DNA of 64,000 nt. Origin: Coleophoma eucalyptorum (Eukaryota; Ascomycota; Leotiomycetes; Helotiales; Dermateaceae). A program made the translations under genes and the position numbers. This document shows positions 48,893 to 60,792 of the stretch, piece after piece. The notes below the pieces were generated by a model, which did not search any database, had not been told where the DNA came from, and saw only the letters and a list, made by a program, of their open reading frames with translations. The stretch is taken from positions 372,001-436,000 of the forward strand of contig JALRME010000032.1 in the NCBI GenBank assembly GCA_026120035.1, written 5' to 3'. How positions within the stretch are numbered: position 1 is the stretch's first letter; each line of letters opens with the position of its first letter.

Positions 48893-51800
48893 CTACCAGT
48901 CGTCATCGTCATCTCTCCCCTTCTGCATAGCGCTCTGGCGAGCTCTCAGTGCTTCAGCAAGACCACCTGCTAAGCTGGGAGTTGGTGTACTGCGACCACT
49001 GTCTGTACCACTGCCACCATTCAGACTCATACCCGAGTCATGAGGGCGAGGTGCTCCAGGAGGCGCAGGTTTGCGACCAGCCGCAGCAGGGCGCTTGGCT
49101 GGTGGTGCAGGTGGTTTGGGTTTTCCTCCTATTGCACCATTCACTCCATTCTTGGTGGGAGGGGGGGGCGGAGGTTGGGGTCGTACTACAGCTGGAGGTG
49201 GGGGAGGCGCTTGTTCTTGTAGGTATGCTGATGGTGCCCATCCTTGGCCCACATTGTTCTTTGCTAGCCACCAACCTGTTCACACAATCAGCAATATTCG
49301 TGGCCTTGAGGGATCCATTATCTTACCATTTGACTCCTTCTGGACGATAGTGACAAGCTCGCCCTTCTTCAAGGTAAGCTCATTTGCACTTTGTCCAGCG
49401 AAGTCGTAGATCACCAGATACTGTGGTTCTCTAGAGGCAGCAGGTGGTGCTGCTGGGGGTGGTGGCGGAGGTACAGATCGTCCAGTACTTGAGGTGTTTC
49501 GAGTGTGGTTGGTTGTTGCTGCAGACACAGCAGCTAGAGGTTGCGGAGCTGGAGGTACGTTTCTAGTCCCTGTAGAGACAGGTTTGGTATTTCTTGTCGT
49601 GTTCGTCAGCCTTGATGGTCTTCCACCAGGTCCACCAGGTTTGATGAGCCCTTTCGTGGCAAACGGCTTAGCTGGGACAGCTTTGCCCTTTGGCATTGGC
49701 TTTGAAACAGAGTTTGGCGGTTCGCCTTGCTGCGTATGGACTGCCCCGCTCTTGTAGAAGTCTTCTCGGACTGTTGAATCCTTGATGACCTTGATGACAG
49801 CCATCTTATTAGGCTTTTTGGCATACTCAATTGAATCGGCAATTTTAAGATTAAAGCCGCCAGGCATGTTCATTTGCATATGTGTGAAAAGTTCTGTCTT
49901 CAAGACACAATTGAGAAGTGGGTCCGCTTCTTGAGGTGAGCCAATTCCTAGAGAGAACCAGTCATCCCGGCAAGTTGATGTTCCGATGAATTTGATAGCA
50001 CCTAGTGGAATTGCCTTTTCTACGCTCACTTGAACTTGTTTGTTGACAACGGCTTGCGTGACAATGTAAAACTTGCTCTTCGTCAAGATCAGAACCCGAG
50101 GGCTAGGCTTACTGGATCGACCGAACTTGGTTTCAAGTATCTCTCCTCTGCAAGACCAGATGGGTTTATCTGTGATGTTGGTAGAGTTTCGAATTCGGGA
50201 GCCTTGACCGGATGCAGCGCCAATTCCCAGGTAGTCGCCCATGAATCTTCTTGATCCGAGAAGACTGAACCTGCGTCTCTCCTTGCGACCTTGCAGAACT
50301 TGGTGACCACGTTCTCGAAGCTTCAAGAACTCTGCTCCCACCCTCTTCTTGCGCCAGACTCTTTGAATCCGCTGAGCAGCCTCAATACGAACGCGCAAAA
50401 AGGCTCGCCACACACGCTGGATACGAATAGCCATGTTATGCCAATAACGATCTCGCATATGCTCCAATGCAAATAGAGTCTCAGGTGCTTTGATAAATGC
50501 TTTTGTAACACCCATTTGCCATTCTTCTGCAGGAATACTAGTGTCCTTCATGATCTGTTTGGCTCCAGACTTTGCATCACCTGTCCAAGTATAATCGCCG
50601 GCATATGAAGTTTGCGGAGATAATAGATAGAACCGTTCCACGAACTTGTCAAAAGTTTGACGGTATGCGAAACCAGCACGGCGAATTCGCACGTTCTCCT
50701 GAAGACCAAGGTATTTAACTTGATGCATAACGTTTGGAACGTTGTATTCGGTAGGAGATTTGTTTTCGTTTGGCTTGATGGTTCGGATGTACGACGGCTG
50801 TGCTTTCATCAGGGTTTCTACAAGTGCGTTTGCAGAAGCCTTGATCTTGTCACCTGCGGTTGGGGGAGCTTTGCGATTATCTTGATCCACTTCATGTGGA
50901 AAGAGAGTGTGCAGGAAAGTATTAGAGCTGCCTCCAAAAAGGTTCAGAAGGCCCTTTAGAAGCTGGTCTTTGTTCTTGTCTGTAATACCATCAACTGTGT
51001 AGCTGACATCACCAGCATAATGTTTGATGATGAAATTTCCCTGACGTGGAGTAAGATGAGGATTCGACATGCCGTTAATGGCTTGAGCGAATGTCCGGTC
51101 GCATGCTGCTGGATCCGCGTGGGCAGTCTTGGTGGCGTCCTTTAATGCTGAAAAGACACCGGGAGGTCTTACGCTTTCAATCAAATCGCACACAATCTTA
51201 TTGTCAAAGTATTTGATTGGTGTCCACTGAATCTGCTCCCGTGCATATTCTTCTTGCTCAGTTTTCAAGGTCAACTGAATGAAAATCTGCTGCAGTTTCT
51301 CGTTGACGTAGTTGATACATAACTGCTCAAAACTGTTCTTTTCGAAGATCTCGAATCCGTAAATATCAAGGATACCAATCGAGTTTGCAGGTGCGCCACG
51401 AGCTTTCAGGGAGACATTGACACGCTCTACAATCCAGTCAAAGAGATTGTTGTATATAGCCTTTGCAAGGGCATCTCTGGTTGCCAGCGCCTGCGCAGGA
51501 TTTGCGGGTGACTCAATGATCTCTCCACTGCGAGGGGTGAGGATTCTGATTGTAATCGCGGAAATCAAGTCGGAAGGTTGAACTTCTAAGAGATAGGCCA
51601 AGAAATCTACAACAGACTGATCCGTTACTTCTGCATTACCGTCCTTGTCTTCTTTGAACTGAATATTTCCTGTCCATAAAACTGCAGCAAGCATTCGGAA
51701 TATCTCATCTTGCTCAGATTTAGGCAGGCCAATGACTTTCATAGCATTGAGTGTGTCTTGGAATTCTGCGAGATCATCAATACCGTCTACATTGTAGCAC

Positions 51801-52847
51801 TTTGACTTGCTTGTGTAGAGATATGTTTCCGGTGTTTGCACCCCAAAACTACTCCGATATTCCTGGGATGCGCCCTTTGTAAATTGATAGAAGATGTGGA
51901 AGTTCCGCTCGTTCGTAATTTGCCCCACTACTCTTGACTTCTCCAACAAGTAATTTGTGATGTCGGCACCAACTGGTTCGCCTTGGGCGTTGAATTGTAA
52001 TTGCAGGTATTTTCCGAAACGCGAAGAGTTGTTATTTCGTAGCGTTTTGGCATTTCCAAATGATTCCAGCAGAGGGTTGGTAGCTAGAACCATATCCTTG
52101 ATTTCCTGAATCGAAGAGTTGCTCCCCCCGGACACATTGGCGATATATTGCATGATACGCTTTGCAGCTTCCGTCTTTCCAGCTCCCGACTCTCCTGAAA
52201 TGATCACGCATTGATTGTCCTTGTAAGCGTTCATGTTATAATAGGCTGACTCTGCGACCGCGAAGACGTGAGGAGGCATCTGCTTCAATTAGTACGTGGT
52301 TTCATAGTCGATTACCTGACGCACCTCCAATCGATTCTTCCCCTTATAACTATCTAACACCTGGTCGGTATATATGCCCACTACAATCCGTCAGTCCTAA
52401 GTTTGTGCAGGTGATTTCCCATACTTACAGTCTCGGAATGGATTCACTGAGACCAGTACGTGGCCAATATATGTCTACGGTCAATGATCAGTATACTCGA
52501 CTTCTGAAACATGTGCATCTCAGCGCATGTTGCCCTTATGCTGCCTGGTTCTTACGTAGATCTCCCCATTCTCAAAACGTTTCTTCAAGTTCTCATTGAT
52601 GGCTTCATTTGAGACCTTGCTGATCAACGTAAGATCGGACACTCCAACCTCCTTCTTCTTGGTCGTATCGAACGTCGCCTTCTTGATGTTTGGTTTGCTG
52701 CTGCCCGATGCATCTGCGCGCCCCCCTGACTGGGCATTCTTGTCGCCCTTCGGCCTCCTGCTGATGCCCTATATACCGTAGAATGTCAGTCATGTTGGCG
52801 CACGCAATCAATCTTTGGGTGTGGGGGAGGGGGGTCGATCTCACCAT
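48893..52847 (-). CDS. myo1: Class I myosin (MYO1/MyoA)
   Basis: Single-headed actin motor of endocytic patches and hyphal tips; 1217 aa. Exons 52847-52845, 52768-52556, 52474-52429, 52380-52325, 52279-49327, 49275-48893. The first coding exon is the ATG alone (ATG/GTGAG), joined to [11 protein letters not shown], the usual fungal start. The motor has the P-loop GESGAGKT (135-142), switch motifs NNNSSRFGK and [27 protein letters not shown], and DALAKAIY. Two IQ-like helices follow ([22 protein letters not shown]), then a basic TH1 domain, a Pro-rich TH2 region, and an SH3 domain from [15 protein letters not shown] to GWAPSAYL that is split by the last intron. The tail ends in a proline-rich and acidic Arp2/3-activating segment (DDDDDW). 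By count the residue 16 before DALAK is E359, with S363 nearby. Confidence 0.96.
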
Positions 52848-55800
52848 GCTGTAACCCTACCCCGGAATTCACGCGCTTCTTGGGGAACTGGCCGGCTGCT
52901 TCGGACTATATTCTGTAGATTCGCCCAGCGCAATGAAAGCGACGTTATGATAAGCAAGAGACAGTGGAAGTATGTACGAGTAACAAAGTCTCATCAAAAG
53001 GGCAAGTGGTTGTATTAGAGTCGGGGAGCTGGACTGGCACATCTAAGCCACGCCGGCATTATGTTAATCCGGTGACTTCGTCATCACACACAGGGCTGAA
53101 GAACTAAATTCACTTATGCTCCAACACTCGCCTGCTTTCGAACATCGAATAATTTCTTTAGGCCTGCCGCGCGACGTTGTTATTTTTAGATAGCCAAAGA
53201 CAAGGCAGCAGCTTGCCTTATGGTTGGACTACAACTATCTTTTCTAAAGCAAGGCACCGTCCACAGTAATAGAATTTACTTTGTCGGTTTTCCCGACTGC
53301 TCAGTTTCTGAATCATCTTCTACCAGTACCATGATGGCAGAACACAAAGTGACGAAACCTTCTAGTAGAAATTTTTCGGCGGCAATAATCCCTATAACGC
53401 CACCTAGTGGATTATGGGATCAACGGTAAAAGGCGAAAAGGGAAGGTTTGTGTAGGTTTGTCCATCTCGGACCGCGCGGCTTGCCATGTATGTTAAAGGA
53501 AGAGGGAAGTCTTCCTTGGCAGGTGGCAATTTGCAGCTGCCATAATCACGGCTTTAGACCTACTGCTTGCTTTTCAACCGCTTCTTTCTTATCAAGGAGC
53601 TGCACCACGTGGAAAACACTAGAACGAGTGGGTGTCCTTCTAGATTCTCCGTGCTCTCGTTTCTTGGGATCACTAGCAAAGTGCAGCACTCTCTTTACCA
53701 AGATTAGCTCGTAGAAAGTCTGTGAATGGTATGGACTTCTTTGAGCCTCTCAATGTCATCACCTCAGCTTTCTACAGATATACAATAACGTAGTAAAAGA
53801 TCCTTGGAGCTAGAGCATACGGTGTTATCATTTCTATTGCAGTAGTGGACTGCTTCTCACTGCAGTGATGCAGAGACAACCCAGAAAAGCGCAGGTAGTA
53901 CTCTACCAGATCTAGGGTGAGCTGGAATATCGAATGTAGTTGAAGACATCTATATGCTGTGTCCTCTATAGTGAAGCCGATCTGTGAAATGAAACATCTG
54001 TTGTTGTTATAAAGTAGGTTACGAATGGCCACTGACTTGGAAATGTCGTTATTTCTGCTCACGAATCTTGTCACAGGTTCGAATTGGAGGTGCTATAAAT
54101 CAGCAAGCCTCAGCTTCCATATCTCAGGCGTGCTACACCTGACAGGCTAATTCCCCCCTAGTTCGCTATACCAACCGCCACTAAGTATTCATCACCTATC
54201 TGGACTAGACAGGACTCTTTCCTTCCAGAGTATGTAGTAACAGTGTTCTCCGGTCATTCTAAGGTCTTGCCAAGTCAGGGACCTACAGTTACCCAGATGG
54301 CTTATCCCCATCATTCAGTTTTCCATCTCTTAGCCTCGAACCTAACTATAGGTGTCTTCTTTGGAGAAACAAAACACCCGATGAGCAGAAGGAATATTAG
54401 GTGGCCCGCGATGATTACGCCCTTTCTGGAAGTGCAAAGGCCTTCTGTTGTATCTCTGTGGTGATACAAAAAGAATGCTCGTCCACGTTTGAGTGATTGG
54501 TACCATTGGTCTCGTCTAAGGCTGGCAAAAGCATCAGCTCCAAACCAAAGCCCAGGAGTCTCAAGGCAATGTGATCTTCACCTAACTGCACTCAACCTTG
54601 GATTACCCTGCCCTAGGTAGCAGAGTTTATCCTCATGTGAACCTGACACCTGGGGGAACTATTATTCGACAAGCAGCGGAGTTACGCTGTCCGGAGTATG
54701 ACCTCATTGTCTCTTAATTGACAGGTACGTACAATGAAATGACAAGCTTTCATCCTTCACACTCGGAAAACTCTGATCCCATTCGGGAAGAGGAGCCGTG
54801 TCAAGAAGTAGCTTGAGACAAACATGCTTAAATTTCAATATGCAAAGCAGTGCTTAATCCATGGGCCTGGCAACATGCTCGGACTGGGAAAGGATGAACC
54901 GGCAACCGAGCTGGCCGATCAAGGGCTATCGAGCGTCAGGTTCACCAGATCAGGGACGGAAAGATAAGGTGCTGTAAGCTATGATGTTTTATGGTACAGT
55001 ATGGCATGCCGGGGCCAAGGCTTCGCAACCCATCGTCATGACGCTCTACTATGCAGAACCTCAATGCCAACCTTACAGTAGCTAAACGAAAGAGGGTACG
55101 CCATACCCAATGTATCAGTCGTCCTCCTGGCTCCTGAGTGCGAGCGGATGTCGCCAAATTCGTACTCGGGCGAGATGCCCGCCCTGTCAACCGTACAGCT
55201 GACAGTCGGCCAGGCAAGGCGGCCAATGATCTGGCCGCTGTTTGAATAGACGACCATTGCATCAACATGTTACCTAAGGTGAGCTATTTATTTCGTCGAC
55301 GATCACCCATCCACCACTCTATTCAAAAACTGCTGGAGGCTCCACGATGCAAACAAGCTTATCCGGATCTCTGACTTCCTCGATGATCATGACCGTCACG
55401 GCCTCAGCACCCAGGAAACTTGTTGCTTCGTCCTGCAGATATCAACAGGGGTCTTGGGCAGCTTGAGACGAGAGCCTTTGAAGACGCACGGAACAATCTG
55501 ATCTTGGAAGCTGACTCCGTGCGAGAAGCCGCATCATCTCGAACGAACGGCTCCACTACCAGCCTTTCAATGCCTTCAAATCATCCAAACCGTTGCTGTC
55601 ACTGCAGGTTATTCTAAGATGCCGCTGAGGCCATCAAGCGCCCGTCAACCAGCCAGCGTTGGTATCACATCCGCCAGTCCTGTCCCAAAATCGCGGCGCT
55701 TCAATGAGCTTAGCGATTGGTCAACGTGGTGGTTGGCGAGGCCAACCTGCAGCCTCTCCATCTCTATGTCTCCACGCCCCTCTGAACTTCAACAGCAGTT

Positions 55801-56699
55801 TTTCTTTCCATTTGAACATCAACTGACATCAATTGAATTCTCACATTGACGAGTGTTCTGATTTCACGGTCCATTATTAACGGCTCATCCAACGCATCAT
55901 CTCATTTTCATCAGTGTCAGCACTGAAAGGATCAGTTAGTCGCCTGAAGAACTCGGTTATCAATGCGTCCGACGACTCCTGCTACAGCTCGTGTCTCAAC
56001 CTTCATCCGAGCTCTTCCTGACACGGAGAAAGCCCCTGCGAAACTGGTCGCTGCATCTGATATCATTGGCGTTGAATCCACTTGATACGGGACAATTGTG
56101 CCTCGAAACCGGCTGCTACGTCTGATCAGCCCTAGAAGGGGAGACCGCAAAGAGCACTGCCATTAGAAGCTCAGATGGCAGCTCACTAAGGGCCGTGAAC
56201 CCACAACAGAAGACAACAAGTTCTACCTACCTTGAGCCTCACCAACAAGATTTACAGTTTCATGGGAATTTAGATATCCGCAACAAATCTCTTGCCCCGC
56301 ATACGCCCGGCACCTCCACGGCCGGACAGACCCTGTATTGCAGGAGCGCAGCGACAGTATTCTAGTCGAACTACAAGCCCCAATCCGGATCCTTTAACAA
56401 GCAGCCTTATCCCAAAACCCCAGTCCTCTTGTTCTTAATTACTCTGGAGGGAAGGCTTGGAAATCTGTCTTTCTTACCGTTTCACCAACTGCTGGTTCAG
56501 ATCTTTCCTTTCTTGCTGAACTGCCTTTCGATCTCTACGACAGCCACGATATTTAATTTTGGAGAGCAGATTGCTCAAGGCGCCTTCATTCGTTCACGAC
56601 GCCCGCGCATCGACTATCACGAAGTAGTTCAGCAGTCGCAGGTCGACATTCTTACGGCACGAATTGAGTAGAGTAGCGAAAAGCTTATACGAAATCGCG
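52848..56699. other. 3.9 kb divergent intergenic region between myosin I and noxA
   Basis: The longest gene-free stretch in the window. Short ORFs on both strands (for example 55257-55036 minus) have no convincing family match. It must contain both promoters; the last 300 bp before noxA is its likely leader. Confidence 0.5.
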
Positions 56700-58528
56700 A
56701 TGGGGTTAGAATATGTCAAAAAGCAGGTGACGGGTTCGAAGCTTGTCTTCAACTTCCTGTTCCATGGTTTTCACATCGCCTTGTTTGCAATAGGATGGTA
56801 AGTGGAGATCACATTATCAAAAAATAAAACTCAGAATGCTAATGGTTGATAAGGTGGAAGCAGGCATCGGATCCAAGATTAGCAGGACTCAATAGTCTTA
56901 CATTTTCGGTTTGGTTTTCTCGAGGAGCAGGTCTAGTCTTATCTGTCGATATAACTATGATTCTGCTGCCTATGTGCCGAAATCTGCTTAGGTGGTTAAG
57001 GCCTAAAGTCAAGTTTCTACCTCTCGACGAGTCGCAATGGTTTCATCGACAGGTGGCGTATTCGATGTTGTTCTGGACCACCGTACACACAAGTGCCCAT
57101 TATGTCAATTTCTTCAACGTTGAGAAGTCTCAGATTCGACCTGTGTTAGCTCTTCAAATCCATTACACTGAAGTTGGCGGCATTACCGGTCATATCATGC
57201 TACTATGTATGCTGCTCATGTACACAACAGCCCACGCCAAGATCCGACAGCAGTCTTTCGAGACGTTCTGGTACACGCATCACTTATTCATTCCTTTCTT
57301 GTTGGCATTATATACCCACGCCAGTGGATGCTTCGTGCGTGATACAGCCGCCGCGTTTTCACCCTTCGATCATGACAACTTCTGGACACACTGCATTGGT
57401 TACCAGGGATGGCGATGGGAGCTCTGGGCTGGTGGTCTCTACTTTTTCGAGCGCGTTTATCGAGAGATCAGGGCCAGAAGAGAGACACAAATCGTGCGAG
57501 TCGTCCGCCACCCTTATGGTACGTGATATTTGCGTTTGCTATGTGCATTGATACTGACTTTTACTAGATGCAATGGAGATCCAATTCAAGAAGCCTTCTA
57601 TGAAGTACAAGGCAGGCCAGTGGCTCTTCCTGAACGTTCCATCGGTTTCTGGCCAACAATGGCATCCTTTCACCATAACGTCGTGTCCTTTCGATCCATA
57701 CATCTCCGTTCATGTTCGCCAAGTCGGTGATTTCACTCGTGATCTAGGAGACGCTCTTGGAGCTGGGCCAGCTCAATCGAAGTTGTACGATGGGGCAGAT
57801 CCAAATGCCATGTACGAGGTGGCTCTTCAAAACGGACAGTCCATGCCGGCTTTGAGGATTGATGGTCCTTATGGAGCACCAGCCGAAGATGTATTTGACA
57901 ACGAAATTGCTGTTCTTATCGGTACTGGTATTGGAGTCACTCCATGGGCTGCTATTCTCAAAAACATCTGGCACATGCGTAACGGACCTAATCCACCAAC
58001 ACGTCTTCGCCGTGTGGAGTTCATCTGGGTCTGCAAGGACACCACCTCATTTGAATGGTTCCAAGTCCTCCTCTCCTCGCTTGAGGCTCAAAGCCAGGAA
58101 GCTGCCAACCAACCCGGCTCCAAGGGCGACGAGTTCTTGCGAATCCATACCTACCTTACACAAAAACTTGACATCGATACAACTAACAATATCGTGCTCA
58201 ACAGCGTTGGAGCTGACGTTGACCCACTTACCGAATTGAAATCACGAACCAATTTTGGCCGTCCTGATTTCTTTAGGCTGTTTGAGACGATGCGCAATGG
58301 TATTCTGGACCACACATATTTGAGTGGTCTTGAGGGTGCTATGAAGACAAAAGTCGGTGTTTACTTCTGTGGTATGTTCTTTATTTTTGCCGAAACTGCA
58401 ATTTATCACGCCAATGTACTAATTCACAATCTGCAGGTCCTAATGTTGCGGCAAGAGATATCAAGAAGGCGTGTAAGAAAGTCACGTCGCGCGATGTTAA
58501 CTTTGAATTTTGGAAGGAGCATTTCTAG
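56700..58528 (+). CDS. noxA: NADPH oxidase NoxA (Nox1)
   Basis: Membrane flavocytochrome that moves electrons from NADPH to O2 to give superoxide; works with NoxR, Rac and a p22phox-like partner in development and host penetration (family knowledge). 552 aa. Exons 56700-56797, 56854-57518, 57568-58371, 58437-58528; introns 56, 49 and 65 nt. The N-terminus GLEYVKKQVTGSK and six-helix ferric reductase domain carry paired haem histidines in HRQVAYSMLF..VHTSAH and FWYTHHLFIPFLLALYTH. The FAD motif is HPFTIT, the NADPH motif GTGIGVTPWA, and the end FWKEHF resembles the Nox C-terminus. There is no N-terminal extension with EF-hands or of the NoxB/NoxC type, which fits NoxA. Confidence 0.96.
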
Positions 58529-58954
58529 GTGTATGAAGATACTTGGATGAAGCAGGGTATATACACATGTATGCGGCATGTCTCTTCGTGTGATATATTT
58601 AAATCCAAGGGCTTTTGGGAATAATCATCGGCGTGGGAGTTTGTCATTTGTAGGAGTGGTGGTGCCGCAAATCTACCTCTTGAGGTTTTCATGAATGATG
58701 CCGAGTATTTAGGGGGTGGAGTTGTTGTCTGAAATTATACCATCGTTTGTGGCCATTAGATCAATGGCAGTATTCAGCTGCCATGTGTATCATTTGTTAG
58801 TTCTTTGCTAATCCTTTACTCCTGCTTTCACTCAAACGCTTCACTCGGTTTTTCATGTTTCAATTTATGAGTGATCCATTAAATATAACACTCCTATAAG
58901 CATACAAGCAACACCAGCGCAAGGCCAATTCCATTTCCTAAACACCACGTTCTT
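58529..58954. other. Convergent intergenic region
   Basis: 426 bp between the 3' ends of noxA and the oxidoreductase gene; nothing beyond presumed 3' UTRs. Confidence 0.5.
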
Positions 58955-60014
58955 CTACAATTTACTGTGGCCTTCTTGAGGCACCTTAACAACAACCTTT
59001 CCCCAAGTGCCCCGACTCCCAAGACTCTTTAATGCAGCTGGCACACTTTCTAAACCTACGAATTCCTGGTCCGTGAACACGGTTCCCCGGAATTTTCCAG
59101 CATCAATGAGCTTAAACAAGCCATCCCATACCTCAGGAATCTTCTCGGGTTCGTTAATCGTATACGCTCCCCAATGCAAGCCCACTATACTGATATTCTT
59201 TAGAAGTACCTTGTTCATTGCAACCTTCTCAATCGATCCGGCTGCGAAGCCAATTACGAGTAAGCGTCCATTCCAACGAATACACTTGGTACTCTTGTCG
59301 ATCATGCCTACGGGATCGAAGACGATATCGACGCCACGATTCTTCGGCGTTAGTTTTTTGACCAGCTCAGGCCAGGCTGGGTCTGTATAGTTTACGACAT
59401 GATCTGCACCAAATGATCTTGCCACGTCAAGTTTATGCTTCGTCCCCGCTGTAGCAATCACAATCGCTCCAAATGCTTTCGCTATCTGCACAGCAGCCAA
59501 TCCAACTCCACCAGCGGCAGCGTGGACCAGTACATAATCACCCTCTTTGACACCGGCTCTGGTAACCAAAGCCCCATAACTCGTCGGCGCCGTTACGAAA
59601 AGGCCTGCAGCTTCAAAGAAACTCCAGCCCCGTGGTACAGGCCTCAGAGCCTCTTCTTTCGCTGCTACTCTCGTTGCATATCCGCCTTGCGATGCGCCGA
59701 AGACTTTATCGCCAACTTTGAACTTCGGGTTCGATACACGGCTTGGGACGGAGAGGATCACGCCTGCAAACTCGCTCCCAGATACCCAAGGTAGAGGTGG
59801 CTGGTGCTGATACTTGCCAGCGATTTGTAGTAGGTCAAAGAAATTAGTCGCTGAGGCATGGATAGCTATCAGGTATTGGTCATTGGCGGGTACAGGATCG
59901 GGAAGGTCGACGACTTTGAGCTCGTCGGGGCCCTGGAGGTTGGTGTTAGAATGCACATGGCAATAACGAGGAGTAGCTCACCTTGACGTATTCCTTAATC
60001 TGAATTCCGCGCAT
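58955..60014 (-). CDS. NADPH:quinone oxidoreductase-like MDR protein
   Basis: Medium-chain dehydrogenase/reductase of the zinc-free quinone oxidoreductase branch; 336 aa, NADPH-dependent reduction of quinones or enones expected. Exons 60014-59982 (11 codons: MRGIQIKEYVK) and 59932-58955, intron 49 nt. The N-terminal GroES-like domain has ASATNFFDLLQIAGKYQ and GSEFAGVI. The Rossmann domain has VHAAAGGVGLAAVQIAKAFGA with the nucleotide-binding glycines, then ATAGTKHKLDVARSFGADHVVNY. The Cys/His zinc ligands of alcohol dehydrogenases are absent. The last residues SKL form a consensus type 1 peroxisomal targeting signal, so a peroxisomal location is likely; I see this directly at the stop codon. 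Confidence 0.9.
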
Positions 60015-60792
60015 CGTTGTAACTGAATGTTGTAGGAATAAAGGCGGGTTGATACTTTGGGTTTATGTGTACATATAGACGACGGAAATGAAGTGGTGGT
60101 TTAAGTGAGCATGTAAAGACGCACCAGATTTACCTTTACTTAGCTGTGATTGACCTTGGTTATCGAATCGCGGGGGACGTGGTACCTCGGCCCCCAGTGT
60201 TGCAATCCCTGTCCTATCGCATTGCAGGAGAGAGCGACAATCCTACCTTGAGGTTTGCCTTACACAAAAAAACACCATGGAGCTGGTCGGACACCGGTTC
60301 CCGAATGAAATTCTCCTGGTAAATCATCAATAGCACCAAAAGGTTGTTTGCGAGAAGAGAGATCCACTTCCCCGTCAGAATTATCTGGGGCTTGAATATC
60401 GCTACAGGAACTGAGCCTCATGTGGCTTAGAAGACGCTCGATGCCAATGGAAGGTGGGAGGCATATAGAACTGGCAAACAGGTGGTACAGAGTCAAGACC
60501 CATCATTTATGCACAGGTATATCTGCAAATCGCAAATCGGTACCCACGATTTCTATTGTCCAGTATAGCACGCAGTTCATTGAATAGAACGGCTATTCCC
60601 ATCGAATAGACTTCAGAACGTTCTTGTCGTTGCATCGGACCCTTGCATTGTGCTCGCCTGGGAACGTCATCTCCATAGTCGCCTGTCTGATAAAGCACCT
60701 CGTCAACAACATCAACACCCACCCTCCCTAGCTTGCGCGTCTCTTGACTGATCCTCTACATCCCTTCACATCTACTTCTCATTGCTGTCAAC
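60015..60792. promoter_or_regulatory. Divergent promoter of the oxidoreductase and dsk2
   Basis: 778 bp between opposite start codons. No other gene recognised. Confidence 0.5.

Noticed and set aside
54060..54090. GGTTCGAATTGG, resembling a tRNA B box
   Set aside because: No A box or foldable acceptor stem at the right distance. Similar B-box-like words at 15443 and 17260 (minus) fail in the same way.
55036..55257. Minus-strand 73-codon ORF beginning MVVYSNSGQIIGR
   Set aside because: The first residues faintly recall mitochondrial ATP synthase subunit k, but the rest does not match and no intron restores the family.
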